Positions 1 to 5,028 of a stretch of 5,028 nt of DNA are shown here, piece by piece. How positions within the stretch are numbered: position 1 is the first letter of the stretch; each line of letters begins with the position of its first letter. The DNA is from Bacteroides sp. (GTDB lineage Bacteria; Bacteroidota; Bacteroidia; Bacteroidales; SM23-62). Both the position numbers and the translations under genes were made by a program. The DNA lies in contig DAOUVF010000246.1 of the NCBI GenBank assembly GCA_030667765.1, forward strand, positions 1 to 5,028, in the 5' to 3' direction. The notes beneath the pieces are model-generated. The model was not told the origin of the DNA, searched no databases, and worked only from the letters and a program-made list of their open reading frames with translations.

Positions 1-203
1 ACTCCATCAAATCCGGCTTCAAGCGCCGCATCCGCCATGTCACCATAGTCTTCAAGGAATTGAAGATGTTTGGAGAAAATGCAAACCGGGCATTTTATAT
101 CAGATCCTTTTAAAAGGGGATTATTAATGAGTGTTGAACCCATGATTGGAAGTCCCACGCCAGCTACTGCTGACTTTTTAATAAATTCTCTTCTTGATTC
201 CAT
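1..203 (-). CDS. Sugar phosphate isomerase/epimerase-like TIM-barrel protein, Tat-exported (N-terminal part only)
   Basis: Only the first 67 codons are in the window; the gene continues past base 1. The ATG at 203-201 opens a protein beginning MESRREFIKKSAVAG, a twin-arginine (Tat) signal with R4-R5, F7, K9 and a short hydrophobic stretch up to about residue 27. The mature part (from about residue 36) reads IKCPVCIFSKHLQFLEDYGD and then MADAALEAGFDGV. That is typical of the first beta strand and helix of xylose-isomerase-like (AP endonuclease family 2) barrels exported by Bacteroidota. The start is supported by an AAGGA seven bases upstream, overlapping the stop of the preceding oxidoreductase gene, so the two are probably translationally coupled. 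The metal-binding residues lie in the missing part, so the reaction cannot be read. Relatives next to Gfo/Idh/MocA enzymes include true isomerases and lyases or hydratases acting on 3-keto sugars. The family call is fairly sure; the substrate is unknown. Confidence 0.82.
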   Translation of the reverse strand, partial: MESRREFIKKSAVAGVGLPIMGSTLINNPLLKGSDIKCPVCIFSKHLQFLEDYGDMADAALEAGFDG

Positions 204-210
204 ATCCTCG

Positions 211-215
211 TCCTT
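211..215 (-). promoter_or_regulatory. Shine-Dalgarno site of the isomerase-like gene, overlapping the upstream stop codon
   Basis: On the minus strand the oxidoreductase stop and the next start read TAAGGACGAGGATATG. AAGGA begins inside the TAA stop and lies seven bases before the ATG, a normal spacing. A second purine run, GAGGA, is only one base from the ATG and is too close to be the main site. A ribosome-binding site built into the stop codon suggests translational coupling of the two genes and supports the chosen start. It is the best Shine-Dalgarno match in the window; the other two visible starts have weak or no match. Confidence 0.6.
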
Positions 216-1614
216 ACAGTTTCCAGGGTTTCCGGTATTCGTAATGCAGCAGGTCATTGGCTTTTTCGCTGTTGGTAATCCTTTCCTTAACCGGATCCCA
301 TTCTATCCTCATTCCCGTCTCCAGTGCAATATTGGCCAGGTGGGCAAAGCTGGTGGACCGGTGTCCGTCTTCAAGGGTGCACCAGGGAGTATCTCCTGAT
401 TTTACACAATCCAGGAAATTCCTGATCAGGTTGGATGTGGAATTTTCACTGATACCCAGGTCGCCAAATTGTGCCTTGCTCTCCATTTTGAATACCTCTT
501 CTTCGGTTAGTTTGTCCCAGGTCTGGAATTGACCCCGCCTGGCAGGACTTATAGTATATCCATTTTGATCAGCGACAAGATTTGCTTTTGTACCGCTCAA
601 CTCGACTTCACCCCCCTGTATGCCTCCACCGCTGCTGGCCTCATGGATGCCAAACTGAATCATGGTACCCGAATCAAATTCAAAGATCACTTCCATGGTA
701 TCAGGGATATCCCTGTCATCTTGTACGATGTACTTTCCACCATGTGCTGTAATCGCCGTGGGTGCGGTTTCCCCTATCATCCACCGGATCACATCCATGT
801 AATGTACACCCCAGTTGCCCATCTGGGAGGAATAATCCTTCCACCACCTGAAATAGTAAGGGGCAATATTATACTGGTACGGACGCTTGGCCCTTGGACC
901 GAGCCACATGTCCCAGTCAAAATCTGCAGGAGGATCCTCAGCCTTTAGCTGGCCAATTCCATTCGGATACATATTGCTGATCCTCAGGGCTCTGGCTGTA
1001 GTTACTTTACCAATCCGATCATTTTGTACTTCCCCGGCCAGTTTTTGAAAAACCGATGAACCACGGCGGTTTAAACCCACCTGTACTACCCTGCCTGTTC
1101 TTTTCTGTGCTTCCACCATGGCCCTGCCTTCTTTGAGTGCGATGGTAAGTGGCTTTTCCACATAGACATCTTTTCCGGCTTCCATGGCCTGGATGGCCTG
1201 GACGGCATGCCAGTGATCCGGTGTTGCTATACAGACAGCATCAATATCTTTCTGCTCGAGAAGCTTTCTGAAATCTTTATATCGCTTGACATCCTTGCCA
1301 AACTGGGTTTTCATCGGTGGTACCTTATCAGTATCCAGATACCGTTGACTTACAGAGGAACGATCCCGGTTAAGATATGGTTCGTAGACATCACAGAGTG
1401 CTGCTACTTCCACATCATCATTACCCATAAACATTGTCATCAACTGCGTTCCCCGGTTCCCTACACCGATAAATCCCATCCGGATCTTATCGTTTGCCCC
1501 AACCCTTTTCCTGAGGGGAGACATGGCCATACTTTCAAGTCCGATGGTAGCACCGGCAGTAGCAATGGCAGATTTGGCAATAAAGGATCGTCTGGTTAGT
1601 TTCTTATCTTTCAT
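214..1614 (-). CDS. Tat-exported Gfo/Idh/MocA family NAD(P)-dependent oxidoreductase
   Basis: This is a complete 466-residue protein, a usual length for exported members of the family. Residues 1-30 are a Tat signal: T7-R8-R9-S10-F11 with K14, then a hydrophobic stretch of Ala, Thr, Gly and Ile. No lipobox cysteine follows, so a soluble periplasmic protein is expected. The Rossmann domain (about 44-170) holds G50-V-G52-N-R-G55 in GFIGVGNRG for the dinucleotide, then ATPDHWH (130-136) and the hallmark EKP (153-155), whose Lys154 is the expected catalytic lysine. The C-terminal domain has GVHYMDVIRW (269-278); His271 and Asp274 match the family's His-x-x-Asp substrate site. The tail YEYRKPWKL is typical of the Bacteroidota/Planctomycetes branch. 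The likely reaction is oxidation or reduction of a sugar hydroxyl, often C3 of a glycoside, but the substrate cannot be read. GH109 hydrolases share this fold and are an alternative. There is no Shine-Dalgarno; the leader just before the ATG is AT-rich (AAAACTTAATACT). Confidence 0.92.
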   Translation of the reverse strand: MKDKKLTRRSFIAKSAIATAGATIGLESMAMSPLRKRVGANDKIRMGFIGVGNRGTQLMTMFMGNDDVEVAALCDVYEPYLNRDRSSVSQRYLDTDKVPPMKTQFGKDVKRYKDFRKLLEQKDIDAVCIATPDHWHAVQAIQAMEAGKDVYVEKPLTIALKEGRAMVEAQKRTGRVVQVGLNRRGSSVFQKLAGEVQNDRIGKVTTARALRISNMYPNGIGQLKAEDPPADFDWDMWLGPRAKRPYQYNIAPYYFRWWKDYSSQMGNWGVHYMDVIRWMIGETAPTAITAHGGKYIVQDDRDIPDTMEVIFEFDSGTMIQFGIHEASSGGGIQGGEVELSGTKANLVADQNGYTISPARRGQFQTWDKLTEEEVFKMESKAQFGDLGISENSTSNLIRNFLDCVKSGDTPWCTLEDGHRSTSFAHLANIALETGMRIEWDPVKERITNSEKANDLLHYEYRKPWKL

Positions 1615-1626
1615 AGTATTAAGTTT

Positions 1627-1660
1627 TGGTAAATTAATTACTGGCTGAAACTTTTGACAA
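1627..1660 (-). promoter_or_regulatory. Weak alternative promoter just upstream of the oxidoreductase gene
   Basis: On the minus strand TTGTCA (1660-1655) is followed, after 18 bases, by TAATTT (1636-1631), a sigma-70-like arrangement. Read as a Bacteroidota promoter, TTG (1660-1658) lies 21 bases before TAATTTAC (1636-1629), which matches TAnnTTTG at only six of eight positions. Transcription would start within about ten bases of the ATG at 1614, an unusually short leader. AT-rich sequence yields such matches by chance, so this is a low-confidence alternative to the box at 1727-1734. Confidence 0.2.
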
Positions 1661-1704
1661 TTTAATGAAATCTTACCTTATTTCCATTCAATGTCGTAGG
1701 TATA

Positions 1705-1727
1705 GGCAACATAGATTACATATTGCC
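1705..1727. promoter_or_regulatory. Interrupted dyad with GGCAA/TTGCC arms, candidate operator
   Basis: GGCAA at 1705-1709 is mirrored by TTGCC at 1723-1727 around a centre at 1716. AT at 1711-1712 and AT at 1720-1721 also pair, as do 1715 and 1717, so 8 of 11 position pairs are complementary. The form is GGCAAnAT, a short centre, then ATnTTGCC, which resembles binding sites of dimeric repressors. Its right end shares one base with the TAATTTTG box (1734-1727) on the minus strand, so it would cover the transcription start if that box is used. It could instead form a small RNA stem-loop at the start of the leader. No regulator gene is in the window to pair with it. Confidence 0.35.
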
Positions 1728-1734
1728 AAAATTA
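1727..1734 (-). promoter_or_regulatory. Candidate Bacteroidota -7 promoter box (TAATTTTG)
   Basis: The minus strand reads TAATTTTG, an exact match to the TAnnTTTG box recognised by the primary sigma factor of Bacteroidota. It lies 112 bases before the oxidoreductase ATG, which would give a leader of roughly 100 bases. The expected TTTG element about 19-21 bases upstream is not present; the nearest, GTTG at 1753-1750, is only 15 bases away. With only the -7 half matching, this is suggestive. It would allow the oxidoreductase and isomerase-like genes to be expressed separately from the GH38 gene. Confidence 0.3.
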
Positions 1735-1838
1735 TCAGCTCATTATCTTCAACCCATACATTGCATCACATATTCCCGCCGACAAGGGGCATGGATCCGG
1801 CCGGTCGTTTTGAATCTTTTATGCATAGAGTAATTTTT

Positions 1839-4343
1839 TTAGAAACTGACCAGGAATGTTCTGATCTGGTCATGCTGTATATTAAAAGTAAACTGGTTTT
1901 CTCCTACGGTTGGAATGCTTTTGGTTTCGATGGGTCTTTCAAGATGGTCGCACTCTATGACAGATCTGGGCTTATATGGAAGCTTGACAGTCACTTCCTC
2001 GTCTTCCCCTTCAGTCTCAACAATCCTGAGTACAATGTCATAAGGGTTATAAGCATCCTGTTTTACTTTTAGACATGATATGATAACATGATCGCTATTT
2101 ATGTTGAAAAATGATTTTTCCAGGGGAAAAGATAGCTCTGAATATTTCCACCCACTAATGTTTCCCCTGTGCCGGATTTCCTGTTTGGCTATCAGCGGTT
2201 GATTGAATTGCCAGGCTTTTAATGGGATGTCAGCATCTCTCCAGCCTGACCTATGCGCTATCAGGGCATATTTGAATGAATGTTTTCCCTCATCCATCCG
2301 TGGGTCCATGTCCCGCGCCCCCCGCACAACAGACATGGTCAAAACACCATCATTTATGGTGAAGCCATATTTGCCATTGTTTAATAATGAAAGGCCAAAT
2401 TCTTGATTTGAATAGTCAATCCATTTTTGTCCCGGAGATTCAATGCTTGTGCCACTGCGCTTGACATATCCATAAGGCTGGTCGTAATATGCCTCACCCT
2501 GCTTTACCGAGGTAGGAAATACGACCCGCAGGAGTTGGTCATGGCCATGCCAGTCTACTTCCATCTCAAAATCGATTTGCTCGCAATCAGCCCTTAGTGT
2601 CATATAGCGGACGAACCTGGAGGACTGGTAATAATCTTCCCATCTCACAACTGTTTTAATGGGCGAGCTGTAAATTATCTCAGGTTTTGTCAGGGTTTGA
2701 GCGTGAAATTCCTCTCCGGTCAGATCCAATGACCAACTGTTTCCGTGATCTTCTAACAGCTGCAAAGTATTACCATGATCCTCCAACATTTCCTGGTTCA
2801 ACTTTTTGCTGTATAAACTGGATATGCCCTTCTCGTCCCATCGGATTCTATAGTAGTTATTTTCCACCTCATTATCACCTGCTATTAAATCTGTTTTTTC
2901 TATATCTGGTTCTTTCTCAACCACCTCAAGTACCTTATAACCCAGCGGAGGGATATCCCTGGCATCTATTGAGACCTCGCAGATCAAACCATCTTCGGAT
3001 TTTTTCGTGAGAGTATAATGAACACTTTTACCTTCTGTGTCAAGTACATCAAAACTGGCAGCCCGTTTAATAAAGGTGATTTCAGCATCAACAAACTGGC
3101 TTACCGGCCATGAATGTGGATTATAAATGACCAGAGGAATACCCTCGATCTGGGTATTGATCCGATTTCCAATATTTTCAAGACTGTTCAAAATCAATTC
3201 TGATGAGATGATTTCCAGTTTTTGATAATCCTTGTATGCATCATTCACACCCAGACCTGTGAGGGTACCCGGGATAATATCGTGAAACTGGTTAAACAGC
3301 AGTATCTTCCAGGCAGCCGATAAATCCTCTCTCGGGTAAAATGGTTTGCCTTTGTGAAGGGTGCCAATGGCAGAGAACTTTTCTGCAGCTAAAAGCTGGT
3401 TCTCAAAATGCCTGTTGTATTTTTTTATCCTGGCCTGAGATGAATAACAACCCTTAAACCCGGACTTCTCGGGAGAGTAACCAAATTCATTGTTTTGAAC
3501 GGGCCATTGTTTGCCAGATTGATGTAATTCGGTAAAATATTTTTCAGGGGAAGTGTGAACAAATTTCAATGAATGATCATTAGCTAATCTTTCCAGTGCA
3601 TTAATGTCACTCGGACCGGGTCCTCCTCCATGGTCACCTTTTCCAATGGTAATCAAAGGCTTATCATAATCAGCTGTCTTAACCCATGTGTCTATGTATT
3701 CAGGTAGCTGGCGATAGGTTGGGATATAATGACCGGGTATTTTGTAGGCCAGTATTTTTGAACCATCTTTTGACTCCCACCAGAACACCTTTTTTCCTTC
3801 TGGTTCTGACCTGCTGAACACATAATTCTGTACTCCACAGCCGGCATATATTTTCGGTAATGTAACCGGGTGGCCCGTAAAAACATCCGGAGACCAGGCA
3901 ATATTGACATCGTCGATCTTGAGGTTTTTTGAATAATAATCCCTGGCAACCAGAAACTGCCTGATCAGGCTCTCGCCGGAAGACAGGGTCTCATCGGCTT
4001 CAACCCACTGTCCTCCAACTACGCTCCACCTGTTCTGTTCAATACCCTTATTTATGCTGGCGAACAGCTCAGGAAAGTTATTTTGGATGGTTTCATAGTA
4101 AAGCAGGTAACTCTGTACAAAATGCAGATCCGGATAATCATCCAGGACGCCCAGCACATCCGTAAATGTTTTATTCAATTCCCGGTTTATGATCTCATTC
4201 CAGCGCCAACGATAGACAGGATCCATATGGGCATGCCCGATGACATGGATCTCTTTTACCTGATTGACACCTGATGGTTTTTGACCCTGGGCGCCAATTG
4301 TCAACATATTAAGCGCTAAAAATAAAACTACTATTGTTCTCAT
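1839..4343 (-). CDS. Exported GH38 alpha-mannosidase
   Basis: This is a complete 834-residue glycoside hydrolase of family 38, a retaining zinc-dependent enzyme that removes alpha-linked mannose. Residues 1-20 form a Sec signal peptide (MRTIVVLFLALNMLTIGAQG, probably cut before Q21), with no lipoprotein cysteine, so the enzyme is periplasmic or secreted. The catalytic domain (about 30-290) begins with HAHMDPVYRW (37-46); His39 and Asp41 match the family's zinc ligands. GGQWVEADETLSSGESLIRQ (110-129) is a conserved GH38 block. SPDVFTGHPVTLP (151-163) carries Asp153, the expected nucleophile. GDHGGGPGP (236-244) follows. The middle domain has GCYSSQARIKKYNR (298-311) and NQFHDIIPGT (351-360), with His354 as the expected fourth zinc ligand. 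The beta-rich C-terminal domains run from about 490 to 834. Tyr44 stands where many members have Trp, and Thr156 appears to be a one-residue insertion. The gene starts 15 bases after the upstream stop, with only a weak GAG as ribosome-binding site. Linkage specificity cannot be read. Confidence 0.95.
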   Translation of the reverse strand: MRTIVVLFLALNMLTIGAQGQKPSGVNQVKEIHVIGHAHMDPVYRWRWNEIINRELNKTFTDVLGVLDDYPDLHFVQSYLLYYETIQNNFPELFASINKGIEQNRWSVVGGQWVEADETLSSGESLIRQFLVARDYYSKNLKIDDVNIAWSPDVFTGHPVTLPKIYAGCGVQNYVFSRSEPEGKKVFWWESKDGSKILAYKIPGHYIPTYRQLPEYIDTWVKTADYDKPLITIGKGDHGGGPGPSDINALERLANDHSLKFVHTSPEKYFTELHQSGKQWPVQNNEFGYSPEKSGFKGCYSSQARIKKYNRHFENQLLAAEKFSAIGTLHKGKPFYPREDLSAAWKILLFNQFHDIIPGTLTGLGVNDAYKDYQKLEIISSELILNSLENIGNRINTQIEGIPLVIYNPHSWPVSQFVDAEITFIKRAASFDVLDTEGKSVHYTLTKKSEDGLICEVSIDARDIPPLGYKVLEVVEKEPDIEKTDLIAGDNEVENNYYRIRWDEKGISSLYSKKLNQEMLEDHGNTLQLLEDHGNSWSLDLTGEEFHAQTLTKPEIIYSSPIKTVVRWEDYYQSSRFVRYMTLRADCEQIDFEMEVDWHGHDQLLRVVFPTSVKQGEAYYDQPYGYVKRSGTSIESPGQKWIDYSNQEFGLSLLNNGKYGFTINDGVLTMSVVRGARDMDPRMDEGKHSFKYALIAHRSGWRDADIPLKAWQFNQPLIAKQEIRHRGNISGWKYSELSFPLEKSFFNINSDHVIISCLKVKQDAYNPYDIVLRIVETEGEDEEVTVKLPYKPRSVIECDHLERPIETKSIPTVGENQFTFNIQHDQIRTFLVSF

Positions 4344-4358
4344 GGTCTCACTATAGAT

Positions 4359-5028
4359 TTAATAATAAATAACTGCTTTCTTGCACGGTTTTGCCAACCG
4401 GAATTCAACCAGATCAGGATTTGATCTGTTGATCATCCCTTCCTTTTGCTCTACTACTTTACCCTCTTCATAAATATCCATCCTGCCCGGATGAAAACCA
4501 TCGGAAATCGGAATCCTGATGAGTACCGGTTTGTCATTTTGTACGGCAAGGCCCTGCTCGATCTTTTCAATACTTACAGTAGCGGGGGTAGTACCTGCAA
4601 TAATTTCCCAGCCTGCATTTTCGAATCTATACATCCCCGAGACAAATATAAAATCAGGACAGTTTTCACCATCGGTGATTCGGGTTACCGAGAACAATCC
4701 TTTCTGATAAAACCCATCTCCAATGGCAATATCATTCTCTGATGTATTCCCAACTATCTCATCATGGCATTTTCCCCCTGCATGGGAAATATGGATGATC
4801 TGAGCTTCTGTGTTCTCATTTTTCTTCCCAAAACTCACTTTCGAAATGGGATTATCTCCTCCTTCAAAATACGGATTGAATACCACGACAAAGGGATTTC
4901 TCCAGGCTTCTTCTCCCCTCCTTAAAATGAGTGTTGGGATTTTTTCTTCCAGCATTTCGGCAGGTGCTGTACCTTCCGACAGGGCATTACTTTCAGGGGC
5001 CATTACTGTATACACTTTCTGGCCCATG
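4359..5028 (-). CDS. C-terminal part of a probable secreted glycan-active enzyme (partial, heparinase II/III-like or lyase-like beta domain)
   Basis: The last 222 residues of a protein whose beginning is outside the window. The Met codon at 5027-5025 is probably internal: no signal peptide follows, and the sequence looks like the middle of a beta-rich domain. The clearest motif is PTLILRRGEEAWRNPFVVVF followed by NPY (fragment residues 31-53). By memory it resembles the C-terminal beta-sandwich regions of Bacteroidota heparinase II/III-like proteins and other exported polysaccharide-degrading enzymes. Strand-rich sequence continues (IIHISHAGG, DFIFVSGMYRF, VLIRIPISDG) to the end AVIYY. No catalytic residues can be assigned from this part. 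It ends 15 bases before the GH38 start, on the same strand, so the two are very likely co-transcribed. It being a real coding region is secure; the family is tentative, and another carbohydrate-active or structural beta-sandwich protein is possible. Confidence 0.6.
   Translation of the reverse strand, partial: MGQKVYTVMAPESNALSEGTAPAEMLEEKIPTLILRRGEEAWRNPFVVVFNPYFEGGDNPISKVSFGKKNENTEAQIIHISHAGGKCHDEIVGNTSENDIAIGDGFYQKGLFSVTRITDGENCPDFIFVSGMYRFENAGWEIIAGTTPATVSIEKIEQGLAVQNDKPVLIRIPISDGFHPGRMDIYEEGKVVEQKEGMINRSNPDLVEFRLAKPCKKAVIYY

Larger units (their letters stand above)
1615..1838. other. Intergenic region between the GH38 and oxidoreductase genes
   Basis: These 224 bases are the only long non-coding stretch in the window. 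They are AT-rich except for a GC-rich block at about 1775-1807, which contains overlapping GGATCC and CCGGCCGG palindromes. On the minus strand they hold a TAATTTTG box, a dyad with GGCAA/TTGCC arms, and a TTGTCA/TAATTT pair close to the oxidoreductase start. I see no hairpin followed by a T-run on the minus strand, so no intrinsic terminator after the GH38 gene is evident and read-through is possible. The open frame crossing this gap on the plus strand has no recognisable protein character. Confidence 0.7.

Noticed and set aside
529..948. Plus-strand open frame of 139 codons inside the oxidoreductase gene
   Set aside because: It lies entirely antisense to a conserved Gfo/Idh/MocA coding region and resembles no protein I know.
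1629..1641. Small AT-rich dyad GTAAATTAATTAC near the oxidoreductase start
   Set aside because: It is almost all A and T in an AT-rich leader, so a match this short is expected by chance.
1775..1807. GC-rich block with GGATCC and CCGGCCGG palindromes as a possible terminator after GH38
   Set aside because: The palindromes have no loop, the possible longer stem (CGAC/GTCG ends) pairs poorly inside, and no T-run follows on the minus strand.
1665..2072. Plus-strand open frame of 135 codons crossing the intergenic gap
   Set aside because: It overlaps the 3' end of the well-supported GH38 gene on the opposite strand, has no recognisable motif or ribosome-binding site, and its composition looks like antisense translation.
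3692..3949. Same-strand 85-codon frame inside the GH38 gene
   Set aside because: It is an alternative frame across the segment encoding the GH38 nucleophile, which is clearly the frame under selection; no frameshift is needed to keep GH38 intact.
5025..5027. ATG at the right edge as the true start of the upstream gene
   Set aside because: No signal peptide or N-terminal domain follows it, the sequence begins mid-domain, and only one base upstream is visible; an internal methionine is more likely.

Overview
The window is a run of minus-strand genes for breaking down glycans, most likely from a bacterium of the Bacteroidota. The evidence for that phylum is indirect. The genes are separated by short AT-rich gaps and mostly lack strong Shine-Dalgarno sites. 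One candidate promoter element has the form TAnnTTTG, the -7 box of this phylum. The combination of an exported GH38 mannosidase, a Tat-exported Gfo/Idh/MocA oxidoreductase and a Tat-exported xylose-isomerase-like protein is common in environmental and gut Bacteroidota. No SusC/SusD pair, regulator, RNA gene, insertion sequence or CRISPR array is visible.

All genes read right to left. In order of transcription they are: (1) 5028-4359, the C-terminal 222 residues of a larger protein that runs off the window, beta-rich and probably a secreted glycan-active enzyme of uncertain family; (2) 4343-1839, a complete 834-residue exported GH38 alpha-mannosidase with its zinc and nucleophile residues in place; (3) a 224-base gap (1838-1615) with a candidate promoter and an adjoining dyad that looks like an operator; (4) 1614-214, a complete 466-residue Tat-exported Gfo/Idh/MocA dehydrogenase; (5) 203-1, the first 67 codons of a Tat-exported sugar isomerase/epimerase-like TIM-barrel protein, cut by the window edge.

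Genes 1 and 2 are 15 bases apart and genes 4 and 5 are 10 bases apart, so each pair is probably co-transcribed. The longer gap between the pairs may be a second transcription start within the cluster. A working model is that the exported mannosidase releases or trims alpha-mannosides, while the oxidoreductase and isomerase-like protein carry out redox-based modification or cleavage of sugars (3-keto chemistry) in the periplasm. The enzyme families are well supported. The joint pathway is inference.

Nothing here is clearly a new system. The points most worth a second look are the pairing of a classical hydrolase with a Tat-exported redox module, the altered GH38 active-site motif, and the dyad in the intergenic region.
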